From an uncultured Lachnospiraceae bacterium (GTDB taxonomy: Bacteria; Bacillota; Clostridia; Lachnospirales; Anaerotignaceae): a stretch of DNA of 12,384 nucleotides. The DNA is taken from NCBI GenBank assembly GCA_944384285.1, contig CALWSX010000142.1, positions 1-12,384 of the forward strand, in the 5' to 3' direction. Of this stretch, positions 1 through 7,672 are shown piece by piece; positions within the stretch are counted from its first letter, which is position 1, and each line of letters starts with the position of its first letter. Below the pieces are notes generated by a model. That model made no database searches and had not been told where the DNA came from. It saw only the letters and a list, made by a program, of their open reading frames with translations. The position numbers and the translations under genes were made by a program.

Positions 1-924
1 TATATTTGTATTTAAACCTATTGCTGCCATAGCCATAATAATAAAGAATTTAGAAAGATCTTTTAATGGTGTGAAAACAGATGCTGATACACCCATAGAT
101 GTTGCTACTGTTGTAATAACAGATGCAGCAATAAAGAACAATATAAAGAATGGGAAAACTTGTTTTAAAGTTACTTTTTCTTTAGTATTTCCTGCTTCTT
201 TTTTTGTACGAATAAAAGCTAAAACTAAAGTTATAGGAATAATTGCAAGTGTTCTTGTTAATTTAACAGTAACGGCTTTATCAAGTGTTTGTGAACCTAA
301 ATTATACATACTGTCCCATGTTGATGCGGCAGCTGTAACAGATGATGTATCATTAACGGCAGTACCTGCAAATATACCAAAAGCCTCACCTGAAGTTGTT
401 GAAAAGCCTATAACATTTCCGAGTATAGGGAAAAGAATAGCTGCAAGTACATTAAAGAAAAATATAACAGAAATTGCCTGTGCAACTTCTTCATCATCAG
501 CATCAATAACAGGAGCTGTTGCCGCAATAGCTGAACCACCACAAATAGATGAACCAACGCCTACTAAAGTAGAAATCTTAGATGGAATATTCATAGCTTT
601 GTGTAAAACATAAGAAATGATTAAAGATGTTGCTATAGTACAAATAATAATAGGCAATGATTGTTTTCCTGTTTGAAGAATAACCTGGAGATTAAGTCCA
701 AATCCAAGAAGAATTACCGCATACTGCAAAATCTTTTTAGATGTATACTTAATTCCGCTTTCAAGGCTTCCTTTATTTTTAAGGAAGAGAGTAATTATCA
801 TACCCAAAATAATAGCAATTACAGCCCCACCTATTATAGGAAATTTTTTACCAAGAAGCCAAGATGGCAACGCAATACAAAAACAAAATAATACTCCTTT
901 TATATTTTTCTTAACAGAACTCAT
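1..924 (-). CDS. YeiH/UPF0324 family putative sulfate-type exporter membrane protein (3' end outside window)
   Basis: The reverse strand is open from an ATG at 922-924 to the window edge, giving 308 codons with no stop, so the C-terminus is missing; family members are usually around 340 residues. A clear ribosome binding site, GGAGGGT, lies 6 bases upstream of the ATG. The protein is a chain of hydrophobic segments, including residues about 10-20, 28-42 and 60-75, and carries the family hallmark GSSICGG at residues 124-130, followed by an Ala-rich stretch and the acidic DADDEE. A second conserved stretch, GIFAGTAVNDTSSV, follows. This pattern fits the UPF0324/YeiH family of inner-membrane proteins, often labelled putative sulfate exporters. 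The substrate is not proven for the family. The usual LysR-type regulator neighbour would lie upstream, but here the upstream neighbour is groEL, so none is seen. Confidence 0.88.
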   Translation of the reverse strand, partial: MSSVKKNIKGVLFCFCIALPSWLLGKKFPIIGGAVIAIILGMIITLFLKNKGSLESGIKYTSKKILQYAVILLGFGLNLQVILQTGKQSLPIIICTIATSLIISYVLHKAMNIPSKISTLVGVGSSICGGSAIAATAPVIDADDEEVAQAISVIFFFNVLAAILFPILGNVIGFSTTSGEAFGIFAGTAVNDTSSVTAAASTWDSMYNLGSQTLDKAVTVKLTRTLAIIPITLVLAFIRTKKEAGNTKEKVTLKQVFPFFILFFIAASVITTVATSMGVSASVFTPLKDLSKFFIIMAMAAIGLNTNI

Positions 925-966
925 TCTTTAACCCTCCAAAACTACTTTATCTCTTTTACTGTAAAC

Positions 967-975
967 ACTATATCA
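967..975 (-). promoter_or_regulatory. Possible extended -10 promoter element of the YeiH-type gene
   Basis: On the minus strand TGATATAGT fits an extended -10 (TGnTATAAT-like), about 40 bases upstream of the YeiH-type ATG. No good -35 is present at 17 bases, so this is only a candidate. The rest of the gap between the YeiH start and the groEL terminator is A/T-rich and otherwise empty. Confidence 0.35.
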
Positions 976-1050
976 CATATTTTCCATAAAGTATAATTAC
1001 AATTACTTATTTTTAAATAAGCAATACTTATGAGTTAAAATAGATTTAAT

Positions 1051-1087
1051 AAAAAAATAAAAAAGGTGTCGATAAAATCGACACCTT
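1051..1087 (-). terminator. Rho-independent terminator of the groES-groEL operon
   Basis: An 11-bp perfect stem (AAGGTGTCGAT, 1063-1073, with its complement at 1077-1087) closes a 3-base loop. Read on the minus strand it is followed by a T-rich run made from 1051-1062. It begins about 20 bases after the groEL stop codon, the expected place. Confidence 0.92.
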
Positions 1088-1107
1088 GATTTTTATACTA
1101 TAATTTA

Positions 1108-2733
1108 TTACATCATTCCGCCCATACCTTCAGGCATTCCCTGTGGAGCTGGATCTTTTGAAGGGAGTTCTGCAACTACCGCTTCTGTTGTAAGGAATGT
1201 TGATGCTACAGAAGTTGCGTTCTGTAAAGCTGATCTTGTAACTTTTGCTGGGTCAATAATACCTGCAAGTACCATATCAACAAATTCGCCATTAAGAGCA
1301 TCAAAACCTTCATTTCCTTCTGTATCTTTAACTTTGTTTACGATAACAGAACCTTCAAGTCCGGCATTTTCTGCAATCTGACGCATAGGAGCTTCAAGAG
1401 CTTTAAGTACAATTTTTGCACCTGTTTTTTCATCACCTGTAAGTTTTTCAACTTCTTTTTCAATAGCTTTAATTGTATGGATATATGCTGTACCGCCACC
1501 TGCGATAATACCTTCTTCAACAGCTGCTTTTGTTGCTGCTAAAGCGTCTTCCATACGAAGTTTCTTTTCTTTCATTTCTGTTTCTGATGCTGCACCAACT
1601 TTGATTACTGCAACACCACCTGCAATTTTTGCAAGTCTTTCCTAAAGTTTTTCTCTGTCAAAATCAGATGTTGTTGTTTCGATAGCAGCTTTAATCTGAT
1701 TTACTCTTGCTTTGATTTCATCTGGATTTCCATATCCGTCTGCAATAATAGTATTTTCTTTTTCTACTCTTACAGTTTTTGCACGTCCGCACTGTTCAAG
1801 TGTTACTTCTTTAAGGTCAATTCCTAATTCATCAGAAATTACCTGTCCGCCTGTTAAAATAGCGATATCTTCAAGCTGAGCTTTTCTTCTTTCGCCATAA
1901 CCTGGAGCTTTTACAGCAACTACCTGGAATGTACCTCTTAATTTATTAACAACAAGTGTTGTAAGAGCTTCGCCTTCAACATCTTCTGCAATAATAAGAA
2001 GTTTTCCGCCCATCTGAACAAGGCTTTCAAGTAATGGTAAAATATCCTGAATGCTTGAGATTTTTTTATCTGTAATAAGGATAAATGGCTCATCTAAAAC
2101 AGCAACCATTTTATCCATATCTGTAGCCATAAATGATGAAATATATCCTTTATCAAACTGCATACCTTCAACAATGTTAAGTTCTGTGCTCATTGTTTTA
2201 GATTCTTCTACAGTGATAACACCTTCTTTTGTAACTTTTTCCATAGCGTCAGCAATCATGTTACCAACTTCGTCGTCACCAGCTGAGATAGCAGCAACTC
2301 TTGCAATGTGATTTTTTGTAGTTACAGCCTGGCTCATAGCTTTAATGTTTTCTACAGCGATATCTGTAGCTTTCTGCATACCTTTTCTTAAAATAATAGC
2401 GTTTGCGCCTGCTGCAATATTTTTAAGACCTTCCTGGATCATTGCCTGTGCAAGAACTGTAGCTGTTGTAGTACCGTCACCTGCTACGTCGTTTGTCTGT
2501 GTAGCTACTTCTTTAACAAGCTGTGCACCCATATTTTCAAATGGGTCTTCAAGTTCAATATCTTTTGCTATTGTAACACCGTCGTTTGTAATAAGAGGTG
2601 AAATGAATTTTCTATCAAGTACAACGTTACGTCCTTTTGGTCCTAAAGTAACTTTTACTGTATTTGCAAGTTTATTAACACCTGCTTCAAGGGCTTTTCT
2701 TGCCTCTGTTCCGTATTTAATCTGTTTAGCCAT
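1108..2733 (-). pseudogene. groL: groEL (Hsp60 chaperonin large subunit) with an in-frame amber stop
   Basis: The reading frame from ATG 2731-2733 to TAA 1108-1110 encodes a 541-residue GroEL of normal length, except that codon 364 (1642-1644) is TAG. The flanking residues read REKL-stop-ERLAKIAGG. This stretch is normally REKLQERLAK, so a single C-to-T change from CAG explains it. The frame is otherwise intact on both sides: GPKGRN at residues 31-36 and the ATPase DGTTT at 86-90 before the stop, then GGVAVIKVG, AGGGTAYI and the Gly-Met tail GMGGMM after it. GroEL forms the double-ring cytoplasmic chamber that folds proteins with GroES. Truncation at 363 would remove the C-terminal part of the intermediate domain and the second half of the ATP-binding equatorial domain, so the fragment should not assemble. 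The ribosome binding site GGAGGT is at 2741-2746, and the gene follows groES by 47 bases. The break could be a real mutation, a base-calling error, or a codon read through; the sequence alone cannot decide. Confidence 0.93.
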
Positions 2734-2780
2734 TATTATAACCTCCGAATTTAATAGTTATATATTTTTAAAACAAGTTA

Positions 2781-3068
2781 TCAGTCTTCAACTACTGCTA
2801 AAATATCATTCTGTTTAATGATAATAAATTCTTCGCCGTCAATTTTTACTTCTGAGCCAGCATATTTTGAATATATAACATTATCGCCTTCTTTAACCAT
2901 CATTTTAACTTCTTTTCCGTCAACCATTCCGCCAGGTCCAACTGCAATTACTGTAGCCTGCTGAGGTTTTTCTTTTGACTGTGATGGTAACACAATACCT
3001 GATTTTGTTGTTTCTTCTGCTTCAAACTGTTTAATTACTACTTTATCGCCAAGTGGTCTAAGTTTCAT
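2781..3068 (-). CDS. groES: GroES co-chaperonin (Hsp10)
   Basis: This 95-residue protein is of standard GroES length and opens with MKLRPLGDKVVIK, the family's N-terminal strand. The mobile loop that docks on GroEL is visible around residues 17-33, with SGIVLP at 23-28. The chain then shows the beta-barrel core with AVGPGG, GDNVIYSKYAG and the closing DILAVVED. GroES caps the GroEL ring and encloses the substrate in the cytoplasm. The start has a strong ribosome binding site, AAGGAGGT at 3076-3083, seven bases from ATG. It is the first gene of the groES-groEL operon, is preceded by a CIRCE operator, and ends in TGA. Nothing in the gene itself is odd, in contrast to the broken groEL next to it. 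Confidence 0.97.
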   Translation of the reverse strand: MKLRPLGDKVVIKQFEAEETTKSGIVLPSQSKEKPQQATVIAVGPGGMVDGKEVKMMVKEGDNVIYSKYAGSEVKIDGEEFIIIKQNDILAVVED

Positions 3069-3120
3069 TTATTATACCTCCTTAAGATAATTTATTTTCA
3101 ATCACATAGTTTTCAATTTA

Positions 3121-3147
3121 TTAGCACTCATTTATATCGAGTGCTAA
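3121..3147 (-). promoter_or_regulatory. CIRCE operator (HrcA binding site) of groES-groEL
   Basis: TTAGCACTC (3121-3129), nine bases, then GAGTGCTAA (3139-3147) is an exact match to the CIRCE inverted repeat. HrcA represses chaperone genes through this site and is itself matured by GroEL, giving feedback control. It lies just downstream of the predicted promoter, at or near the start of transcription and in the 5' leader. Confidence 0.98.
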
Positions 3148-3157
3148 TCATGTTATA

Positions 3158-3186
3158 ATATTATATGTTTTCTAAAATTTATGCAA
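3158..3186 (-). promoter_or_regulatory. Promoter of groES-groEL
   Basis: On the minus strand TTGCAT (3181-3186), a 17-base spacer and TAATAT (3158-3163) form a sigma-A-type promoter. An overlapping TATAAT at 3160-3165 would give a 15-base spacer. CIRCE begins 11 bases downstream of the -10, which fits repression by HrcA. Confidence 0.7.
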
Positions 3187-3268
3187 TAATAAAAATATAA
3201 GAAAATTAAACAAAATATAATCTTTTTTTTGGTAATATCGTTAAATTCTACATAAAGGAATATAAATA

Positions 3269-3297
3269 TTGCTAATTAATATATTTTTTTGTACAAT
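3269..3297 (+). promoter_or_regulatory. Promoter of the cls operon
   Basis: TTGCTA (3269-3274), 17 bases, TACAAT (3292-3297). It predicts a start near 3304 and a leader of about 60 bases before the cls start codon. It diverges from the groES promoter. Confidence 0.55.
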
Positions 3298-3365
3298 ACT
3301 TATGTAAATAGTTAAGCTTATAGTTAATTTATGCTAAAAAACATTAGAAAGGTAAAAACTTTGTT

Positions 3366-4895
3366 ATGAAAAAAATATTTAAACTTCTTATAAGCAGACC
3401 AGTGATTATTGCATTTGCTATAATAATACAGGTTTTAGTATTTTTTGCTCTTTTTGAATCTATGAGGGTAAATAATACAACTTCTTTCAGCATACTTTTA
3501 GCTTTAAGTTTCGTACTTCTTATTTGGCTTGTGGCAAGCGATAAAAATCCAACCGTTAAACTTCCTTGGGCTATTATAATTTTGGTTTTACCTGTTTTTG
3601 GTGGATTTTTATACATTATATTTGGAAATCCAATTTTCCCTAAAACCCACACAAATAAAGTTAAAAAACTAAATAAAATGGTTGCTGATGCTTCATCAAA
3701 TTTACTTGATAACTCCGATAAAATAAAGGAAAAAGACCCACTTATAGCTACACATTCAAATTATATAAGAAATGAAGTAAATATTCCGCCTATGGGTAGA
3801 ACCTACACAAAATATTTCCCTATCGGCGAAGAAATGTGGGAAGAAATGAAAAATCAGCTTAAAAATGCTAAGCATTTCATTTTTATGGAATATTTTATTG
3901 TTGAAGAAGGCAAAATGTGGAATGAAATACTTGATATTCTCACAGAAAAAGCCAAAGAAGGCGTTGATATTCGCTTTATGTATGACGATATCGGCTGTGC
4001 CTATAAACTTAAATATGGATACGATAAATATTTAAGAAGTTTGGGCATTAAATGTAAAGTATTTAATCCTTTAAGACCTTCTATGTCTGTAATATTTAAT
4101 TACAGAGACCACAGAAAAATAACTGTTATCGACGGTCATACAGGATTCACCGGCGGAATTAATTTAGCCGACGAATATATAAATGAAATACAACGTTTCG
4201 GTCATTGGAAAGACTGCGGTATGATGTTAAAGGGAGAAGCTGTTTCTGGTCTTACTTTAATGTTTTTACAAATGTGGAACTATGATGAAGTTGTAGATCC
4301 TGATTTTTCAAAATACCTCTGTGAAGAAAAATATTTTGAACCTACAAAAGGCTATGTACAACCTTTTATGGAAACTCCTCTCGATAAAGAACTTACTTCT
4401 CAGACGGTATATATTAACATGATTAACTCAGCAACAGATTATGTATATATTAATACCCCTTATTTTATAGTAGATAGCGATATGATGTTTGCTTTAACAA
4501 GTGCAGCAAAACGTGGTGTTGATGTTGTTTTGGTGTTCCCTCATATAAATGACAGTATCCCTGTCAGAATACTTATGCAGTCATATTACCCTGTCTTACT
4601 AAAAGCAGGTATAAAAGTATATGAATATACGCCAGGATTTATTCACTCAAAAACTTTTGTAGTTGATGACAAAACCGCTGTTATAGGAACTATAAATCTT
4701 GACTATAGAAGTTTATATCACCATTTTGAATGTGGTGTTTATTGTTACGAAGCTGATGCTGTATTACAGCTTAAAAATGACTTTTTAGAAACACTTTCAA
4801 AGTGCGAGCTTATGACAGAGAAACATTTAAAAGAAATACCTTTTATACTTCGTATTACAAGAAGTATTCTTCGTCTTTTTGCTCCACTTATGTAA
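3366..4895 (+). CDS. cls: Cardiolipin synthase, phospholipase D family
   Basis: The 509-residue protein has the usual bacterial cardiolipin synthase layout and length. It joins two phosphatidylglycerols into cardiolipin plus glycerol at the cytoplasmic membrane. Three hydrophobic segments are visible at about residues 13-32, 41-57 and 68-86, matching the PLDc_N membrane region. Two HKD catalytic motifs follow: HRKITVID with H249, K251 and D256, and HSKTFVVDD with H427, K429 and D434. Both carry the full H-x-K-x4-D set, so the enzyme should be active. The start is ATG at 3366, with AGAAAGG about 12 bases upstream, a slightly long spacing. It is the first gene of a three-gene plus-strand group; the next start codon follows the stop by 28 bases. 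Many Clostridia carry more than one cls, so the exact paralogue is not decided here. Confidence 0.95.
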   Translation: MKKIFKLLISRPVIIAFAIIIQVLVFFALFESMRVNNTTSFSILLALSFVLLIWLVASDKNPTVKLPWAIIILVLPVFGGFLYIIFGNPIFPKTHTNKVKKLNKMVADASSNLLDNSDKIKEKDPLIATHSNYIRNEVNIPPMGRTYTKYFPIGEEMWEEMKNQLKNAKHFIFMEYFIVEEGKMWNEILDILTEKAKEGVDIRFMYDDIGCAYKLKYGYDKYLRSLGIKCKVFNPLRPSMSVIFNYRDHRKITVIDGHTGFTGGINLADEYINEIQRFGHWKDCGMMLKGEAVSGLTLMFLQMWNYDEVVDPDFSKYLCEEKYFEPTKGYVQPFMETPLDKELTSQTVYINMINSATDYVYINTPYFIVDSDMMFALTSAAKRGVDVVLVFPHINDSIPVRILMQSYYPVLLKAGIKVYEYTPGFIHSKTFVVDDKTAVIGTINLDYRSLYHHFECGVYCYEADAVLQLKNDFLETLSKCELMTEKHLKEIPFILRITRSILRLFAPLM

Positions 4896-4923
4896 AGTTT
4901 ATTTGGACATTTTGGAGGAAATT

Positions 4924-5586
4924 ATGAAAAACACAGTTATTTTTGACCTTGACGGAACTTTAATAGATACTCTTTTTGACCTTACAGACAGTGTAAATTA
5001 TGTTCTTACTGAAAACAAAATGCCAAAAAGAACATATGATGAAATACGAAGCTTTGTTGGAAACGGAATTTACAGAACTATTGAACTTGCTGTTCCCCTG
5101 AATACACCTAAAGAACTTACAGACAAATGTTATAAAGAAATGGTTGAATATTATAAAACTCACTCATTGATTAAAACCAAACCTTATGAAGGTGTACAGG
5201 AACTTATAAAAGTTCTTCATGACAAAAAAATAAACACAGCAGTAGCTACCAATAAAACAGAACCTGCCGCAAAAGACATTGTAAAAATGTTCTTTGGTGA
5301 AAATATTGATTTTGTAGTCGGTGACGACAAAAAAACTCCGCTTAAACCTAATCCTGACAACATTATAAAAATATTTAACCATTTTAATATTAAACCGGAA
5401 GAAGCCATCTATATAGGCGATTCTGAAGTTGATGTACTCACTGCAAAAAACTCAAATCTTGATATGATTGCTGTACTTTGGGGGTTTCGTGATAAAGAAA
5501 TCCTTATAGAAAACGGTGCTTCAAAATTTGCACAAAATACAAACGAATTATTATCTTTATTAAACTCATATTTTTCTCATTCATAA
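4924..5586 (+). CDS. HAD hydrolase, phosphoglycolate phosphatase-like
   Basis: The 220-residue protein starts at ATG 4924, which has TTTGGAGGA placed seven or eight bases upstream; the frame is open further back to 4879, but that start lies inside the end of cls and lacks a binding site. HAD motifs are complete: DLDGTLID with nucleophile D8 and acid D10, T109 in AVATNK as motif II, K141 in KPNPD as motif III, and GDSEVD with D166 and D170 as motif IV. The alpha-helical cap between residues about 15 and 80 is typical of the Gph/PGPase subfamily (HAD-IA). Such enzymes remove phosphate from phosphoglycolate or related small substrates in the cytoplasm, and the same fold includes pyrophosphatase PpaX. 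The exact substrate cannot be read from sequence. It lies in the cls operon. Confidence 0.88.
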   Translation: MKNTVIFDLDGTLIDTLFDLTDSVNYVLTENKMPKRTYDEIRSFVGNGIYRTIELAVPLNTPKELTDKCYKEMVEYYKTHSLIKTKPYEGVQELIKVLHDKKINTAVATNKTEPAAKDIVKMFFGENIDFVVGDDKKTPLKPNPDNIIKIFNHFNIKPEEAIYIGDSEVDVLTAKNSNLDMIAVLWGFRDKEILIENGASKFAQNTNELLSLLNSYFSHS

Positions 5587-5599
5587 AGGGGTTGTTTTT

Positions 5600-6181
5600 A
5601 TGAATTTCTTAGGACATCTTAAAGTTGTTAATTCTCATCGTTTTAAAGTTATGAAATACTGCTTTAAAGTAGGACTTTATAAACAAGGACTTTTACATGA
5701 CTTGTCAAAATATTCCCCTACCGAATTTTTTGTAGGTGTAAAATATTTTCAAGGTACAAGAAGCCCAAATGTAATGGAAAGAATTGAAAAAGGATATTCT
5801 TCGGCATCACTTCATCACACAGGAAGAAACAAACATCACTTCCAATACTGGATAGATTTTGATGAAAACAAATGTTATTATAAGGGTATGCCTATGCCTG
5901 CAAACTATGTTGTAGAAATGTTTATGGACAGGATTGCCGCTTGCGAAACATACCAAAAAGAAAACTATACAGAAAGAAGTCCTTTAAACTATTTCCTAAA
6001 CCAAGACCTTAAACCTTATGTTGACAAAAGGGCTCTTCATCTTCTGGAAAAACTTCTTTATATGCTTGCGGAAAAAGGCAGAGATTATACTTTTAAATAT
6101 ATAAAATACAACTTAAAAAGAGAAAAACGTAAAAACAGAACAAAAAAATTCAATAAACTAATAAACAAACTCTTTAAATAA
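5600..6181 (+). CDS. DUF5662 family protein of unknown function
   Basis: This 193-residue protein matches what I know of the DUF5662 family, common in Clostridia and uncharacterised. It begins MNFLGHLKVVNSH and contains GLLHDLSKYSP (residues 30-40), SLHHTGRNKHH (70-80) and MFMDRIAA (108-115). The spacing of H13, H33-D34, H72/H73, H79/H80 and D110 resembles the metal-binding set of HD-domain hydrolases, although the family is not normally labelled as such; that link is my inference. The C-terminus is strongly basic, ending with many Lys and Arg. There are no membrane segments or signal peptide, so it should be cytoplasmic. The binding site AAAGGGG overlaps the stop of the preceding phosphatase gene, and the gap is 13 bases, so the two are almost certainly co-transcribed. 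It is the last gene before a strong terminator. Confidence 0.82.
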   Translation: MNFLGHLKVVNSHRFKVMKYCFKVGLYKQGLLHDLSKYSPTEFFVGVKYFQGTRSPNVMERIEKGYSSASLHHTGRNKHHFQYWIDFDENKCYYKGMPMPANYVVEMFMDRIAACETYQKENYTERSPLNYFLNQDLKPYVDKRALHLLEKLLYMLAEKGRDYTFKYIKYNLKREKRKNRTKKFNKLINKLFK

Positions 6182-6201
6182 CAAAAATTTAAATATATAA
6201 A

Positions 6202-6238
6202 AACCGGCTTTTTAAAATTAAAAAAGCCGGTTCTTTTT
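6202..6238. terminator. Shared, probably bidirectional Rho-independent terminator
   Basis: AACCGGCTTTTT (6202-6213) pairs perfectly over 12 bp with AAAAAGCCGGTT (6221-6232) around a 7-base loop. On the plus strand it is followed by TCTTTTTT and ends the cls group. On the minus strand it is followed by a weaker T/A run and lies immediately after the lipoprotein stop, so it can also end the convergent MoxR group. Confidence 0.93.
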
Positions 6239-6789
6239 TATTCTTCTTCATCGTTTGACAATATAAAGTCGTCCATTTTTGTTTCTACCCATTCTGTTTC
6301 TGTAGTAGGGTCAACATCTGTATAAAGTGTTATTGTTCCGTCTTCAGAAACAACAGCTTTAAAATACATATTCATTTCTTTAGGCTGCAAATATTCATCA
6401 TACATAGTTTGATAATTTGGGCTGTTACTTTCTTTTGCCTCTTTTATATAAGGAACTGTATCAGGGTCTTTATCAAAATTTTTATGAGTTATTCTATATC
6501 CGAAAATAGCCTCATTATTATCTTCCTGATAGCTTATTATTTCTGTATCAAGTATTTCATAATACTTTGAAAATGTGTTTTCTGTTTCCTTATCCAAATA
6601 TTCTTCTATTTGTGTATAATACTTTGTATTTTCTGCCACATTTTCTGTTGCTTCGTTTTTATTTTCCTCGTCTTCTGTCTGTATTGTTATGCCTGTGTTA
6701 TTATCGTTTGGTTCCTCTGTTTTTTCATCTTTTCCACATGCCGCAAACAACAAAATTGAAAGAGATAAAAGCAAAATTATTTTTTTCAT
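6238..6789 (-). CDS. Small acidic secreted lipoprotein of unknown function
   Basis: The 183-residue product has a lipoprotein signal: MKK, a hydrophobic stretch of about 12 residues, then the lipobox FAAC with the lipidated cysteine at C18. It should be anchored to the outer face of the cytoplasmic membrane. After the cysteine comes a low-complexity acidic linker rich in Glu, Asp, Asn and Thr to about residue 55, then a compact region with two or three predicted beta strands, ending in an acidic tail. I do not recognise a named domain. The ribosome binding site AGGAGGAG at 6796-6803 is strong. The gene follows the DUF58 gene by 25 bases with no terminator between, so it is likely the third gene of the MoxR transcript. 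Its stop codon abuts the shared terminator. Confidence 0.85.
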   Translation of the reverse strand: MKKIILLLSLSILLFAACGKDEKTEEPNDNNTGITIQTEDEENKNEATENVAENTKYYTQIEEYLDKETENTFSKYYEILDTEIISYQEDNNEAIFGYRITHKNFDKDPDTVPYIKEAKESNSPNYQTMYDEYLQPKEMNMYFKAVVSEDGTITLYTDVDPTTETEWVETKMDDFILSNDEEE

Positions 6790-6814
6790 AAGCCACTCCT
6801 CCTAACATAAAAAA

Positions 6815-7672
6815 CTAATTTGTCATTTCATAAATTTTATTTATTATATTTTCATCTTCCATTACTCTATAGAAAGAAATTCCCCTTGATTTACAAAATT
6901 CCTTTAATTTATCTGTATGTTTTTCAAGACATTTTTTATACGTATTTACAGCAATTTTATCTACATCAACGGATATCTCATTTCCTGTTTCGACGTCTTT
7001 TAACTTATATTTTCCGAAAAACTCTGGGAAAACTTCCTCTTTCGAAAGAATTTGTATTAAAATAACTTTCTGTTTTTTATAAAGTAAAAGCTTAAGCGCA
7101 TTTTCTATACCCTCTTCTGTTAAAAAATCAGATATTAAAACACTTATACCAGGCTTTAATCCAAAAAGATTTTTTTCGCTGAACACTTTAGAAAACTCAG
7201 TCGCACCCTCATAATTTATATCGTCCAAAAAATCCACTCCGGAAGAAAATAAATTAAGAGTACTTAAGTTTTCTTTTCGTTTATTGTCAAATGTATAAAT
7301 ATTTACATTATCCTGAGATTTTAAAAATATATACATAAATGCAGAAGCCATAAGATTTTCACACAAAGCCTTATTCTCATAAAAACTCATAGAGAGGCTT
7401 GTATCTACAAAAATATTTATATTTGAACGTCTTTCTTCCATAAATATTTTTACAAAAAGCTTATCAAATCTTGCAAAACCGTTCCAGTCAATACGTCTTA
7501 TATCATCACCCAAAGAATAATTTCTGTAATCAGAAAAATCCAAAGAGCTGCCTTTCATATTTGACTTTCTTGTTCCTGAAAAATTCTGGTTAGATTTTTG
7601 TTTTATATTAAAATATACATTATTAAGCGAGCTTAAAAATTGGTTGTTTAAAAAAGGTTTTATACTTTTCAT
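6815..7672 (-). CDS. DUF58 domain protein, MoxR-associated (von Willebrand A-like fold)
   Basis: The 285-residue protein carries the DUF58 signature GSSLDFSDYRNYSLGDDIRR at residues 41-60, followed by IDWNGFARF. A MIDAS-like DTSLS at residues 90-94 begins a von Willebrand A-like domain, which may bind a divalent metal. DUF58 proteins nearly always occur next to MoxR ATPases and are thought to be their partners in assembly or activation of other proteins at the membrane or in the cytoplasm. Here the start ATG overlaps the MoxR stop (ATGA), so translation is coupled. No membrane segment is evident, unlike the longer DUF58 proteins of about 400 residues that have two N-terminal helices. The gene ends in TAG, showing that TAG serves as a normal stop in this genome. 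Confidence 0.92.
   Translation of the reverse strand: MKSIKPFLNNQFLSSLNNVYFNIKQKSNQNFSGTRKSNMKGSSLDFSDYRNYSLGDDIRRIDWNGFARFDKLFVKIFMEERRSNINIFVDTSLSMSFYENKALCENLMASAFMYIFLKSQDNVNIYTFDNKRKENLSTLNLFSSGVDFLDDINYEGATEFSKVFSEKNLFGLKPGISVLISDFLTEEGIENALKLLLYKKQKVILIQILSKEEVFPEFFGKYKLKDVETGNEISVDVDKIAVNTYKKCLEKHTDKLKEFCKSRGISFYRVMEDENIINKIYEMTN

Noticed and set aside
71..613. Plus-strand open frame of 180 codons
   Set aside because: It lies antisense to the YeiH-type gene, whose protein is clearly conserved; no binding site and no recognisable product.
989..1008. Partly palindromic A/T-rich stretch upstream of the YeiH-type gene
   Set aside because: Only about five base pairs match at the arms in very A/T-rich sequence, so chance is a sufficient explanation.
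1108..1575. Separate gene for the C-terminal part of GroEL
   Set aside because: It is the same frame as the upstream part, interrupted only by one TAG; the sequence between 1576 and 1641 is also conserved GroEL, and the internal ATG has no binding site.
2345..2818. Plus-strand open frame opposite groEL and the end of groES
   Set aside because: Antisense to well-established chaperonin genes, with an unnatural composition and no binding site.
4879..4923. Longer N-terminus for the phosphatase gene
   Set aside because: The extension starts inside the cls stop region without a binding site, while ATG 4924 has a strong one and places the HAD motif at residue 8 as usual.
1642..6817. Genome-wide reassignment of TAG to glutamine
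   Set aside because: The DUF58 gene ends in TAG at 6815-6817, just before the next gene's binding site, so TAG works as a stop here; no other gene in the window has an internal TAG.
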